A stretch of DNA of 50,645 nucleotides from Streptomyces morookaense (GCF_013030945.1 NZ_JABBXF010000088.1:1-50645), one strand, 5' to 3'; positions 17,690 to 26,833 are shown, numbered from the stretch's first letter. A program made the numbers and translations. Notes: generated by a model from the sequence alone, not told the origin.

Positions 17690-17956
17690 ATGGGCATCCT
17701 CGGCTGGATCATTCTGGGGCTGCTGGCAGGCGCGATCGCAAAGATCCTGCTTCCCGGCCGCGACCCGGGCGGCTTCATCGGCACCACGCTCATCGGCATC
17801 GCGGGAGCGTTCGTCGGCGGCTGGCTGTCCGCCAAGTTCCTCCACAAGCCCATCGCCAAGCACTTCTTCGACGCGCCCACCTGGGGTGCGGCGATCGTCG
17901 GCTCGCTGGTGCTGCTGATCGGCTACCGGCTCCTCTTCGGGAACTCACGGGACTGA
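17690..17956 (+). CDS. GlsB/YeaQ/YmgE-family stress membrane protein
   Basis: The protein has 88 residues from ATG 17690 (MGILGWIILGLLAGAIAKI), with AAGGCAGGA upstream. It shows the typical three-helix transglycosylase-associated layout: helix 1 GWIILGLLAGAIAKILLPG, the Gly-rich loop GRDPGGFIGTTLIGIAGAFVGGWL, and helix 3 WGAAIVGSLVLLIGYRLLFG. These small plasma-membrane proteins are induced by general stress; their molecular role is not known. It is followed by the TMEM175-like gene on the same strand. Confidence 0.9.
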   Translation: MGILGWIILGLLAGAIAKILLPGRDPGGFIGTTLIGIAGAFVGGWLSAKFLHKPIAKHFFDAPTWGAAIVGSLVLLIGYRLLFGNSRD

Positions 17957-18047
17957 GCGACCCCCGGTTCGCGCACACTTCACCCGATCGCGTGGTTTCG
18001 GGCGGATCATACGCAAAACACACCCGGCGTCCCCCAGCCTGGGGGGC

Positions 18048-18656
18048 GTGGCGCGCGAAGAGTACGCGATCGACGTGGACCGGCTACTGGCGTTCGCCGA
18101 CGCGGTGATCGCCATCGCCATCACCCTGCTGGCACTCGAACTCCATGTGCCCGACGGCCTCCCTGCGGTGGAGCTCGGTCACGCCCTGCACGAACTGCTG
18201 ACAAAGGTGTATGCCTATCTGCTCACGTTCATCGTGATCAGCCTGCTGTGGCTCGCGCACCACAGGCTGTTCGGCATGGTCGCCGCGCTCGACCGCACCA
18301 TGGTGCACCTGGAGCTCGGCCTGCTGGCCGTCATCGCCGCGCTGCCGTTCCCGACCCGGCTGATCAGCGAGTACGGCCAAACTGTCGCCGCCACAGCCGT
18401 CTACAGCGGCACCCTCGCGACGGCCTCCACCCTGTTGACCGTCATGTCCCTGCGCCTGCTGGCCCCGGGGCCGCTGCGCGCACCCGCAGTGACGCAACAG
18501 CAGGTGAAGCAGACCGTGTTCGTCAGCGCCACGCTGGCCACCGTGTTCGCCACATCGGTTCTGCTGGCCTTCGCTTCACCCACCCTTGCCAAGTACTGGC
18601 TGTGGCTGGCCTTCCTCGTGCGTGCACGGCCCCGCTTCAGGCGAGCAGCCACGTGA
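18048..18656 (+). CDS. TMEM175-family (DUF1211) potassium-channel-like protein
   Basis: The protein has 202 residues with about six hydrophobic helices. The first helix RLLAFADAVIAIAITLLALEL is the family signature (R-x3-F-S-D-x3-A-I-x-I-T), here with Ala for Ser. Bacterial members form tetrameric K+ channels. The start is uncertain. GTG 18048 directly follows the inverted repeat CCCCCAG/CTGGGGG, which may hide or merge with the ribosome site; a second GTG lies eight codons later. The C-terminus is Arg-rich and overlaps the convergent AEC transporter gene by 20 bp. Confidence 0.82.
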   Translation: MAREEYAIDVDRLLAFADAVIAIAITLLALELHVPDGLPAVELGHALHELLTKVYAYLLTFIVISLLWLAHHRLFGMVAALDRTMVHLELGLLAVIAALPFPTRLISEYGQTVAATAVYSGTLATASTLLTVMSLRLLAPGPLRAPAVTQQQVKQTVFVSATLATVFATSVLLAFASPTLAKYWLWLAFLVRARPRFRRAAT

Positions 18657-19560
18657 TGAGCGACAGCGTGCCGAACGACAGCAGTGTCGACCACACGACG
18701 GCGTCCCTGGCCACGTCGGTGCGCAGCCGGTACTCGGCGGCGTAGACGAACGCGTTCTGCGCCGTCGGCAGGCCGGCGCACAGGGTGACGGCCAGCAGTG
18801 CGTGCCGGTCCAGGCCGAAGGCCCAGCGGCCGAGTGCGTAGGCGGCTGCGGGCTGTACGGCGACCTTCAGGGCGACGAGGACGAGGCGCTCGGCGAGACC
18901 CTTGATGTCCGGCACCAGCCGGGTGTTGAGGGACATGCCGAGTGCGAACAGTGCAGTGGGCACTCCGGCGCCGCCGATCATGTGCAGCGGCTGGACGACG
19001 ACTCCGGGCAGCCGCCAGCCCGCCGCGGAGACGGCCACGCCTGCCGCGGCGGACCCGATGACCGGGTTGCGCAGCGGCAGTTGGAGCAGGCGCCGCCGGC
19101 GGCCCGGTGCGCTCCGATGGGCGTCGAGTTCGATGATCACCATGATCAGTGGTGTGACGACCAGCATCTGGAAGACGGCCGCGGCGGCGATGAACGAGGT
19201 GTCCCCCAGCACTCCGAGCGCCACGGGGATACCGAGGTTGGCCGAGTTGACGTAGGACGCGGCCATGGCGTTCACGGCCCGGTCGGCCGGGCGCATCGGC
19301 CAGAGCAGCCGGCAGAGCAGCAGTGCTGCCGCGAACACCAGCAGCAGGCTGAGCGCGAAGACGGCGACCCCGGGGTCCGCGACCTTGTGCAGAGGTGCCT
19401 GCGAGAGGGTGAGGAACAGCAGCGCCGGCATCGCGCAGGTGAAGGCGAAGCGGGCGAGCACGGGCTGGGCCCGGGGGCCGAGGACTCCGGTGCGTCCTGC
19501 TCCCCAACCCGCCGCCGTCACGGCCCAGATGGGTATGAAACCCGATATGACCGATTGCAC
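18637..19560 (-). CDS. AEC family (auxin-efflux-carrier-like) transporter
   Basis: The protein has 307 residues from GTG 19558-19560 (VQSVISGFIPIWAVTAAGW), preceded by GGGCGGGG. It has about ten membrane helices in two halves. The conserved N-terminal IPIWAVTAAGWGAGRTGVL, the ASYVNSANLGIPVALGVLGD region and GLPTAQNAFVYAAEY match the bacterial AEC (MleP/YfdV) family. Members export or import small organic acids across the plasma membrane; the substrate here is unknown. Divergent from the channel gene at 19701, with an inverted repeat between them. Confidence 0.88.
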   Translation of the reverse strand: MQSVISGFIPIWAVTAAGWGAGRTGVLGPRAQPVLARFAFTCAMPALLFLTLSQAPLHKVADPGVAVFALSLLLVFAAALLLCRLLWPMRPADRAVNAMAASYVNSANLGIPVALGVLGDTSFIAAAAVFQMLVVTPLIMVIIELDAHRSAPGRRRRLLQLPLRNPVIGSAAAGVAVSAAGWRLPGVVVQPLHMIGGAGVPTALFALGMSLNTRLVPDIKGLAERLVLVALKVAVQPAAAYALGRWAFGLDRHALLAVTLCAGLPTAQNAFVYAAEYRLRTDVARDAVVWSTLLSFGTLSLITWLLA

Positions 19561-19602
19561 AACACCCCGCCCATTCGCCCGACGTCCATGATCCACTGCC
19601 CA

Positions 19603-19649
19603 CAGTTGCATGCATGCTTTACCGAATCCACGAAAGCCGTGTGCAACTG
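19603..19649. promoter_or_regulatory. Inverted repeat in divergent AEC/channel promoter
   Basis: CAGTTGCA (19603-19610) and TGCAACTG (19642-19649) form perfect 8-bp arms 31 bp apart (39 bp repeat to repeat) in the 140-bp gap between divergent starts at 19560 and 19701. This could be two operator half-sites or a looping regulator site. Confidence 0.4.
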
Positions 19650-19700
19650 CGCGGTCCGGCACGGGTAGATCTCCCCCCTTGCACCGGACGACAGGGGGAG

Positions 19701-21575
19701 ATGCATGTGAAACGGCGGGACCGGCTGCGGTACTGGTTCGACAGCACGATGGACCGCGGCACACCGGCCCTGATCGGCTGGCTGGCGCTCGCCTCCGTGG
19801 TGCTGATCGCCGTCACCGCCACGCTCGTCGTGCTGTTCACCGACACGGACACCGAGCGCAACGGCGGCTGGCTGGGCGTGGCCTGGATGAGCCTGCTGCG
19901 CGCCCTGGACCCCGGCACCATGGGCAGCGACACCGGAACCCCGGTGTTCCTGGGGCTGATGCTGCTGGTGACGGTGGGCGGCATCTTCATCGTCAGTGCC
20001 CTCATCGGTGTGCTGACCACGGGCCTGGACCATCGGATCCAGCAGCTGCGCAAGGGCCGTTCACGGCTTCTGGAGCGCGGGCACACGGTCGTGCTGGGCT
20101 GGTCGGAGCAGATCTTCACGGTGGTCGAGGAACTCGTCGAGGCCAACCAGAGCGAGCGCCGCTCGTGCGTGGCCGTCCTGGCGGACCGCGACAAGGTCGA
20201 CATGGAGGAGCAGATCCGGATGCGCGTCCCCGACACGGGCCGCACCAAGGTGATCTGCCGGTCCGGCAATCCGCTCAAGCAGGACGACCTGGAGCTGGTC
20301 AGTCCGGACACCGCCAAGTCCGTCATGGTCCTGCCTGCTTTCGGGCCGGACAGCGACACGACGGTCATCAAGATACTGCTGGTGCTCAACAACAGGCCCT
20401 GGGCCAAGGCCCGTCCGCCCGTGGTGGCCGCGGTGCAGGACTCGGGGAACCTGGCGGCCGCCCGGCTCGCCGCGGGTCCGAGCGGCCTGGTCATCGACGC
20501 CGACGACCTCGCCGTGCGCCTGGTGGTGCAGTCGCACCGGCAGACGGGGCTGTCGACGGTGTGGAACGAGCTGCTGAGCTTCTACGGCAACGAGTTCTAC
20601 ATCCACCGCGCTCCCACGCTCACCGGCACGACCTACGGCGACGCACTGAACCGCTACCAACTGGGCGTCCCCGTGGGCCTGCACCGCGGCGACGGCCGGA
20701 TACTGGTCAACCCGCCGATGGACACGGTCATCGCCGCGGACGACAGGGTCGTCGTGGTGGCCGAGGACGACGCGCTCATCAAGCTCGCCCACTCCGCTCC
20801 CCCGGTCGTCGAGCCGGCCGTCGTCGAGCCCTCCAGGCGGCCGCCGAAGCCCGGCCGGACGCTGCTGATCGGCTGGAACGCCCGCGCCGCGAAGGTCATC
20901 GAAATGCTGGACCGCTTCGCCCTGCCCGGTTCCGTCCTCGACGTCGCCTCGCCCGCCCGCCCCGCCGGGCTCGGGGACATCGCGACCGTGAACCTCACCG
21001 TCGGACACAAGCCCTGCCAACCCACCGGCCGGCAGCCGCTGGAGGACCTGGGCCCCGGCGGCTACCAGCACATCATCGTGCTCTCGGACGATGCCACCGA
21101 CCCCGAACACGCCGACAACCGCACCCTGGTGACGCTGCTCCACCTGCGGGACATCGAAGTCGGCCTGGGCGACCCGTACTCGATCGTCTCGGAGATGAAC
21201 CACGACAACAACCGCGAGGTGGCCCAGGTCACCAAGGCCGACGACTTCATCGTCAGCACCAAGCTGGTCAGCCTGCTGCTGACCCAGCTCTCCGAGGACG
21301 TCGACGTGTACGCCCTCATCAGTGCGCTCTTCGACCCCGAGGGGGCGGAGATCTACCTCAAGCCGGCCGGCGACTATCTCCGGCCGGGTGCCCCGGCCAC
21401 CTTCGCCACCGCCGTCGAGGCGGCCCGGCGGCGCGGGGAGACCGCCATCGGCTACCGGCTCGGCCGCGACCGCGACGTACCGCCCTCCTACGGCATCCGC
21501 CTCAACCCGCCGAAGGCCGCGCCGCTCACCCTGCACGAGCACGACCAGCTGGTCGTCCTCGCCGGTCAGGAGTAG
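19701..21575 (+). CDS. CASTOR/POLLUX-related ion channel with RCK-like domains
   Basis: The protein has 624 residues. ATG 19701 directly abuts GGGGGAG; GTG 19707 (MKRRDRLRYWFD) has better spacing and may be the true start. Two to three membrane helices near the N-terminus (ALIGWLALASVVLIAVTATLVVLF; PVFLGLMLLVTVGGIFIVSALIGVL) flank a short loop that may be the pore. Two Rossmann-type NAD-binding/RCK-like halves follow: HTVVLGWSEQIFTVVEELVEAN and RTLLIGWNARAAKVIEMLDRF. This is the layout of plant CASTOR/POLLUX nuclear ion channels and their actinobacterial relatives. It likely sits in the plasma membrane as a gated cation channel. Confidence 0.85.
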   Translation: MHVKRRDRLRYWFDSTMDRGTPALIGWLALASVVLIAVTATLVVLFTDTDTERNGGWLGVAWMSLLRALDPGTMGSDTGTPVFLGLMLLVTVGGIFIVSALIGVLTTGLDHRIQQLRKGRSRLLERGHTVVLGWSEQIFTVVEELVEANQSERRSCVAVLADRDKVDMEEQIRMRVPDTGRTKVICRSGNPLKQDDLELVSPDTAKSVMVLPAFGPDSDTTVIKILLVLNNRPWAKARPPVVAAVQDSGNLAAARLAAGPSGLVIDADDLAVRLVVQSHRQTGLSTVWNELLSFYGNEFYIHRAPTLTGTTYGDALNRYQLGVPVGLHRGDGRILVNPPMDTVIAADDRVVVVAEDDALIKLAHSAPPVVEPAVVEPSRRPPKPGRTLLIGWNARAAKVIEMLDRFALPGSVLDVASPARPAGLGDIATVNLTVGHKPCQPTGRQPLEDLGPGGYQHIIVLSDDATDPEHADNRTLVTLLHLRDIEVGLGDPYSIVSEMNHDNNREVAQVTKADDFIVSTKLVSLLLTQLSEDVDVYALISALFDPEGAEIYLKPAGDYLRPGAPATFATAVEAARRRGETAIGYRLGRDRDVPPSYGIRLNPPKAAPLTLHEHDQLVVLAGQE

Positions 21576-21607
21576 CCGGACCCGGGGGCCGGTGGCACGC
21601 TGAACGT

Positions 21608-23332
21608 ATGGGCCGGCCCAACGAGGAGGTCGAGGCGCTGCTGCAGGAGTACGCGGATCTCGTCGCGATCTCCGGCGGCGACGCCTTCAAGGCGCGCGCC
21701 TACGAGAAGGCCGCCCGGTCCATCGGTGGCCACCCGACGGACGTCTCCACGCTCGACGTCAAGGGCCTGCAGGAGATCCCCAACGTCGGCAAGTCGATCG
21801 CCGAGAAGGTCGTGGAGTACCTGAGCACGGGCCGGGTCACGGCCCTGGAGGAGACCCGGGCGTCGATTCCGGCCGGGGTCCGGGCGCTGCTCACCATCCC
21901 GACGCTCGGGCCCAGGAAGGCGATGACCCTCTACGAGGAGCTCCAGGTCTCCTCCGTGGAGCAGCTGCTCGACGCCGTCCACGAGCAACGGCTGCGCGAT
22001 CTGAAGGGGTTCGGGGAGAAGACCGAGGCGAACATCCTGCACGGCATCGCGCTGATGCAGAAGGCCGGCAAGCGGATCCTGATCAGCGCCGCCATGGACG
22101 TCGCGGACCAGGTGGTCGCGGACCTGTCGCAGGTGGAGGGGTGCGAGGGGTGCGCGTACGCGGGGTCGCTGCGGCGGATGCAGGAGACCATCGGGGACAT
22201 CGACGTGCTGGTGGCCGCCGATGCGTCCGGCCCCTTCATGGAGGCGTTCAGCAGTCTCCCGTACGCCGCGGAGGTCGTCGCGAGCGGCCGGAAGAAGACG
22301 TCCATCCGCACCACCAAGGGCCTCCAGGTCGACCTGCGGGTGCTGCCGCCGGACGCCTGGGGCGGCGGTCTGCTGTATTTCACGGGCTCGAAGGCCCACA
22401 ACATCCGCATCCGGGAGATGGCTATCCGGCAGGGCTACAAGCTCTCCGAGTACGGGCTCTTCCATGCCAAGAGCGGCCGGAAGGCGGTGTCCGCGACCGA
22501 GGAGGAGATCTACGCGAAGCTGGGTCTCCCGTGGATTCCGCCGACGCTGAGGGAGGACCGCGGCGAGATCGCCGCAGCCCTGAAGGGCGAGCTGCCCGAG
22601 GTGATCCAGGAGGAGGACGTCCGGGGGGACCTCCACACGCACACCGACCTCACCGACGGGCTCGCGCCCCTGGAGGACATGATCACGGCGGCCGCCGCCC
22701 GCGGGTACGCGTACTACGCCGTCACCGACCACGCGCCGAACCTGTACATGCAACGCATGACGGACCAGAAGATCCTGGCCCAGCGGGAACAGGTGCGGGC
22801 ACTGGACGGCAAGCACCGGAAGATGCGGCTGCTGCACGGCACGGAACTCAACATCGGGCCGGAGGGCGACCTGGACTGGCCGGACGACTTCCTGGCCGGC
22901 TTCGACCTGTGCGTGGCCTCCGTCCACTCCCACTTCAACCAGACCCGGGACGAACTGACCCGTCGGCTGATCCGTGCCTGCGAGAACCCCCACGTGGCGA
23001 TCATCGGCCACCCCACGGCCCGGCAGATCGGCAAACGCCCCGGCATCGACGCCGACTTCGACGAGGTCTTCGCGGCCTGCGCCCGCACCGGCACGGCACT
23101 GGAGATCAACTCCCATCCCCAGCGGCTGGACCTGTGCGACGAGGACATCCTGCGCGCCAAGCGGTACGGCGTGAAGTTCGCCGTGAGCACGGATGCCCAT
23201 TCGGTGACGCATCTGCCCTATATGCGCTATGGGGTGGGCACGGCGCAGCGGGGCTGGCTGACGAAGGACGATGTGATCAACACCTGGCCCCTGCAGCGGC
23301 TCCGGCGCTTCCTGGCCGGGCCGCGTACATGA
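21608..23332 (+). CDS. polX: PolX family DNA polymerase/3'-5' exonuclease
   Basis: The protein has 574 residues from ATG 21608, 33 bp after the channel gene; the ribosome site is poor. Domain order is standard: an 8-kDa-like helix-hairpin-helix region (GGDAFKARAYEKAARSI, LQEIPNVGKSIAEKVVEYL, TIPTLGPRKAMTLYEELQ), the polymerase palm with GSLRRMQETIGDIDVLV (two metal-binding Asp) and the third Asp in LQVDLRVL, then a C-terminal PHP exonuclease with DLHTHTDLTDG, VTDHAPN, HGTELNI, SVHSHFNQ, IGHPTARQ and STDAHS. It fills gaps and trims ends in base-excision or end-joining repair. Confidence 0.95.
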   Translation: MGRPNEEVEALLQEYADLVAISGGDAFKARAYEKAARSIGGHPTDVSTLDVKGLQEIPNVGKSIAEKVVEYLSTGRVTALEETRASIPAGVRALLTIPTLGPRKAMTLYEELQVSSVEQLLDAVHEQRLRDLKGFGEKTEANILHGIALMQKAGKRILISAAMDVADQVVADLSQVEGCEGCAYAGSLRRMQETIGDIDVLVAADASGPFMEAFSSLPYAAEVVASGRKKTSIRTTKGLQVDLRVLPPDAWGGGLLYFTGSKAHNIRIREMAIRQGYKLSEYGLFHAKSGRKAVSATEEEIYAKLGLPWIPPTLREDRGEIAAALKGELPEVIQEEDVRGDLHTHTDLTDGLAPLEDMITAAAARGYAYYAVTDHAPNLYMQRMTDQKILAQREQVRALDGKHRKMRLLHGTELNIGPEGDLDWPDDFLAGFDLCVASVHSHFNQTRDELTRRLIRACENPHVAIIGHPTARQIGKRPGIDADFDEVFAACARTGTALEINSHPQRLDLCDEDILRAKRYGVKFAVSTDAHSVTHLPYMRYGVGTAQRGWLTKDDVINTWPLQRLRRFLAGPRT

Positions 23333-23375
23333 TCATTGACCAGGAATTCACCCTTCAGGCCCTGTTCACAGGCCA

Positions 23376-23395
23376 GTTCATGAGCTGTCATGAAC
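23376..23395. promoter_or_regulatory. Palindrome upstream of HNH-like exoprotein gene
   Basis: GTTCATGA and TCATGAAC form perfect 8-bp arms around GCTG, 46 bp before the start at 23442. A second small hairpin, CCCGGA/TCCGGG (23403-23418), follows. The first may be an operator; it could also stop transcripts from polX. Confidence 0.4.
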
Positions 23396-23441
23396 GCAAC
23401 ACCCCGGAAACCTCCGGGTCTTCATCGTGCGGAGCCCCCCC

Positions 23442-23972
23442 ATGAACTCCCTGCGCCGTTTCTCGGCCTCGGCAGCATGCCTGCTTCTCCCGGCCGCCGG
23501 CCTGATCCTCACCAGTGGCACGGCCCACGCCGCCGGTGCCTCCACGTGCAGCCAGTCGCGACTGCCGCTGCCCGACCCGTCCTGCCAGCCGGGTGCCTTC
23601 AACCCGGACGTCACCCAGGACACGATCAACTCGACGATCTGCGTCTCGGGCTGGACGAAGACCGTCCGCCCGCCGGCCTCGTACACCAACGCGCTCAAGG
23701 CGCGGCAGATCACGGAGTACGGGTACAACGACACCGACCTCTCCGACTACGAAGAGGACCACTTCGTCCCGCTGGAGCTGGGCGGTGCGCCCAGGGACCC
23801 CAAGAACCTGTGGCCCGAGCCCCGTTACGGCGACGTGCAGGCCGGTGACAAGGACCAGGTGGAGAACAAGCTCAAGAAGGCCGTCTGCGACGGCAGCGTC
23901 ACCCTCGACGCCGCCCGCAACGCCATCGTCACCGACTGGACGACGGCCCTGGCGAACCTCGGTCTGGAGTGA
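23442..23972 (+). CDS. Secreted HNH-endonuclease-like protein
   Basis: The protein has 176 residues from ATG 23442, with GGAG at 23431. The signal peptide is MNSLRRFSASAACLLLPAAG...GTAHAAGAS. The mature protein holds YEEDHFVPLELGGAPRDPKNLWPEP, the core of an HNH/beta-beta-alpha metal nuclease (Asp-His pair, then Asn-Leu-Trp), with conserved N-terminal Cys pairs (STCSQSR, PSCQPG, TICVSG) likely forming disulfides. GDKDQVENKLKKAVCDG follows. This is a short single-domain exported protein often seen in streptomycetes. Nuclease activity is inferred, not shown. Confidence 0.75.
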   Translation: MNSLRRFSASAACLLLPAAGLILTSGTAHAAGASTCSQSRLPLPDPSCQPGAFNPDVTQDTINSTICVSGWTKTVRPPASYTNALKARQITEYGYNDTDLSDYEEDHFVPLELGGAPRDPKNLWPEPRYGDVQAGDKDQVENKLKKAVCDGSVTLDAARNAIVTDWTTALANLGLE

Positions 23973-23988
23973 CGGAAGAGTGACGGAA

Positions 23989-24028
23989 AGGGCCCTCCGG
24001 GACGGGGAGTTGCGTCCTGGAGGGCCCT
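23989..24028. terminator. Bidirectional hairpin terminator
   Basis: AGGGCCCTCC (23989-23998) pairs with GGAGGGCCCT (24019-24028); GGGAC/GTCC extends the stem inward. The hairpin sits midway between the converging ends at 23972 and 24049 and should serve both genes. Confidence 0.75.
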
Positions 24029-24048
24029 GGCCCTTTCACTCGACCGCC

Positions 24049-25530
24049 CTACCCGAGGGCGATGCCCTGCTGCAGTGCCCGGCCCGCCCGGATCTCCTCG
24101 GCGGACAGCGTGACCGTCCCGTCGGGGTCCGGTCCCGGTTCCAGCTGGGTGCGTCCCGCCGCGTCGCTCAGCTTCAGCAGCAGGGCGACCAGCAGCCAGT
24201 TGGCGAGCATCGACGAACCGCCCTGCGCGAGGAACGGCAGGGCCTTGCCCGTGAGCGGGATGAGGCCGCTGGCGCCTCCGGCCACCACGAAGACCTGCAG
24301 CACGAGCGCGGCCGACAGGCCCGCCGCCAGCAGCTTGCCGAAGGGGTCGGTGAGCACCAGGGCGGTGCGCAGCCCGCGTTCGGCGAGCAGGGCGTACACC
24401 AGCAGGAGCGCCAGCACGCCTGCCGCGCCCAGCTCCTCGCCGACGGTGGTGAGGATGAAGTCGCTGCGGCCCGCGAAACCGATCAGCCACGGGTAGCCCT
24501 GGCCGAGGCCGGAACCGAGGACGCCGCCGCTGCCGAAGCTGAACATCGCCTGGGCGCCCTGCTCGGAGATCAGGCCGGGCGGCGGATGGGGCAGGTAGAT
24601 GTCCATCGGGTGCAGCCAGGCGACCACCCGGCCGTGCACATGCGGTTCCATCGAGCCGACGACCCCGGCGCCGACGGTCGCCAGCAGCAGGCCGATGACC
24701 ACCCAACTGGTGCGTTCGGTGGCCACGTAGAGCATCACCACGAAGATCCCGAAGAAGATCAGCGAGGTGCCCAGGTCGCGCTCGAAGATCAGCACCAGCA
24801 GGCTGGCGGCCCAGATGGCCACGACCGGGCCGAGGTTGCGGCCGCGCGGCAGGTACATCCCCAGCACCCGGCGGCTGGCGAGGGCGAGCGCATCGCGCTG
24901 GACCGTCAGATAGCCGGCGAAGAAGATCGTGATGACGAGCTTGGTGAACTCGTCCGGCTCGAAGGAGAATCCGCCCAGCCGGATCCAGCGCTTGGCCCCG
25001 TAGGTGTCGCCGGGGAAGAACGCCGGGGCCGCCAGCAGCACCAGTGCGCCCGCCATGAGCACATAGGTGTAGCGCTGCAGGATGCGGTGGTGCTTGAGCC
25101 CGACCGTCACGGCGATGAAGGCCGCGACGCCGATGCACAGCCACATCACCTGGCCGCCGGCGACGGGTACGGACTTGTACTTGGCGGCGTACGAGATGTC
25201 CAGCCGGTGCAGCAGCACCAGGCCGAGCCCGCTGAGGAACACCGCCAGGGGCAGGATGAGGGGGTCCGCGTAGGGGGCGAAGCGCCGCACGGCGAGGTGG
25301 GCCAGCACGGCGACCGCGCCGAGCCCGCACACCTGCAGGGCGAACGCGCCGGGCAGTCCCCCGTGCAGGGCGCATTCCGCGTCGGCGTCCGCGAACGCGG
25401 CGGTCAGCACGGCGAAGAGCACCAGCACCAGCTCGGTGTTCCGGCGGCGCCGCGCCCCGCCGGCCCCGGCGCCCGTGGGCACCCGTCGTGCTCCGGGCAG
25501 GCCCCGGCCCGGCCTGAGGTCAGTCAACAC
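24049..25530 (-). CDS. FtsW/RodA/SpoVE (SEDS) family glycosyltransferase
   Basis: The protein has 493 residues with about twelve membrane helices after a Gly/Arg-rich cytosolic tail. The SEDS hallmark segments are present: AKRWIRLGGFSFEPDEFTKLVI (the usual QPSE/QPAE reads EPDE here), LIFERDLGTSLIFFG, the large outer loop HPMDIYLP...GLISEQGAQAMFSFGSGGVLGSGLGQG, DFILTTVGEELG and LIPLTGKALPFLAQGGSSMLANW. The start is GTG 25528-25530, inside the stop of the upstream LCP gene (11-bp overlap), with GGGGGAA as ribosome site. It polymerises lipid II glycan chains during growth or sporulation. Which penicillin-binding protein it pairs with is not visible. Confidence 0.92.
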   Translation of the reverse strand: MLTDLRPGRGLPGARRVPTGAGAGGARRRRNTELVLVLFAVLTAAFADADAECALHGGLPGAFALQVCGLGAVAVLAHLAVRRFAPYADPLILPLAVFLSGLGLVLLHRLDISYAAKYKSVPVAGGQVMWLCIGVAAFIAVTVGLKHHRILQRYTYVLMAGALVLLAAPAFFPGDTYGAKRWIRLGGFSFEPDEFTKLVITIFFAGYLTVQRDALALASRRVLGMYLPRGRNLGPVVAIWAASLLVLIFERDLGTSLIFFGIFVVMLYVATERTSWVVIGLLLATVGAGVVGSMEPHVHGRVVAWLHPMDIYLPHPPPGLISEQGAQAMFSFGSGGVLGSGLGQGYPWLIGFAGRSDFILTTVGEELGAAGVLALLLVYALLAERGLRTALVLTDPFGKLLAAGLSAALVLQVFVVAGGASGLIPLTGKALPFLAQGGSSMLANWLLVALLLKLSDAAGRTQLEPGPDPDGTVTLSAEEIRAGRALQQGIALG

Positions 25531-26833
25531 AGGGAATTCCCCCCATTTTCACGGTCGGTCCCGCCTGATTGTCGTCCGATGCGGACGGGGACGGGCTCGG
25601 GTCCGGCGAGGAGTCCCCCGCAGGGGCGGTGGACTGTCCGGCGGACGGGCTCGGCGACGGCGACGGCGTCCCGCCGGACCTGGCGTCGGCGCTGCCGTCG
25701 GACGGCGTGGGAGAGGGGGACGGGGCCTGGCCGGTGGCCGCCTGCACGATCTCCTTGACCTTATCGGGGTCGACGAGGTTCACGTCCTCCCCCGCGCGCG
25801 TGGCGAACCCGGTGATGGGCAGCGTGTGGAAGTCCACCTTGCCGCCGGTGAGGCTGGGGACCTGCTGCATGAAGTCCAGGACGTCCCAGGAGCTGTCGAG
25901 CACGACGTCCTTCTTGACGGTGTTGAACAGGCCCTGGAGCTTGCCGAGATCGCTCCAGACGCCCTGCGACTTCAGCTTGTGGGTGACGGACGACAGAAAT
26001 GCCTGCTGGCGGTGGGTGCGGTCCAGGTCGCCGTTGTCGAGGCCGTGCCGCTGGCGGACGAAGGCCAGTGCCTGCCGGGGGTTGAGCTCCTGCAGGCCGG
26101 CGGGGAAGTCGGCGCCGGAGTACTTGTCCTTCACCGGGTGGTTGAGGCAGACCTGGATGGGCTGGAGCACCTTGGCGATGTCGTAGAAGCCCAGCAGGTT
26201 GACCTCGGCGAAGTGGTCGATCGGGACGCCGAGGAAGTTCTGCACGGTCGCCAGCGTGGCCTCGCGGCCCGCCTCGCGGCTGCGGTGTTCCAGGTCGGCG
26301 CCCTTGACGCCCTCCGCGTCGAGTTTCTCCCGCTCCTTCGTGTAGGCGATGGAGTAGGCCTCCTTGATCTTGAAGTGCCCCTGGGCGGAGCCGTCCCCGT
26401 TGAGGGTCTGCACATAGTCGTCCCGCGGGACGGAGAAGGCGGTGGCCCGGCCGCCGTCCGCGGGTATGTGCATCAGGATCAGGGTGTTGGTGTTGTAGTA
26501 GCCGATCTCGCTCGATCCTGCGTGCAGTTCGTCCTGGACGAACTCCTTCGGCAGGTCGTTGCCGTCCATGTCCTTGCGGGAGTCCAGGCCGATCAGCAGC
26601 AGGTTGACCGAGTTGTCCAGATGCTTGGGCGCACGCTTGCGGACGGCGTCCAGCGCGTCGGACGTCTTCAGCCCGTTGGTCAGCGAATGGTGTGCGAACC
26701 AGCCGACGCCGCTGACCGCGAGCACGGCCGAGGAGACGGCGCACACCACGAAGCGGGCGGCCACGACGGACCGGGACGTCTTCCGTTTCGTACTCCGGGC
26801 GCCCCGCCCCTGCTCACCCTTGTGCTCGGACAT
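25520..26833 (-). CDS. LytR-CpsA-Psr (LCP) family cell-wall ligase
   Basis: The protein has 437 residues from ATG 26831-26833, preceded by GGGAGGAGC. It has a short cytosolic Lys/Arg-rich head, one membrane helix (VVAARFVVCAVSSAVLAVSGVGWF), then the LCP domain: LLLIGLDSRKDMD, ADGGRATAFSVPRDDYV, and the paired arginines of LDRTHRQQAFLSSV. From about residue 380 the tail is a low-complexity Pro/Ser repeat (PSPSPTPS), ending GIPCVD. LCP enzymes attach wall teichoic acids or other glycopolymers to peptidoglycan outside the membrane. It overlaps both neighbours, so translation is likely coupled with the RodA/FtsW gene. Confidence 0.92.
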   Translation of the reverse strand: MSEHKGEQGRGARSTKRKTSRSVVAARFVVCAVSSAVLAVSGVGWFAHHSLTNGLKTSDALDAVRKRAPKHLDNSVNLLLIGLDSRKDMDGNDLPKEFVQDELHAGSSEIGYYNTNTLILMHIPADGGRATAFSVPRDDYVQTLNGDGSAQGHFKIKEAYSIAYTKEREKLDAEGVKGADLEHRSREAGREATLATVQNFLGVPIDHFAEVNLLGFYDIAKVLQPIQVCLNHPVKDKYSGADFPAGLQELNPRQALAFVRQRHGLDNGDLDRTHRQQAFLSSVTHKLKSQGVWSDLGKLQGLFNTVKKDVVLDSSWDVLDFMQQVPSLTGGKVDFHTLPITGFATRAGEDVNLVDPDKVKEIVQAATGQAPSPSPTPSDGSADARSGGTPSPSPSPSAGQSTAPAGDSSPDPSPSPSASDDNQAGPTVKMGGIPCVD

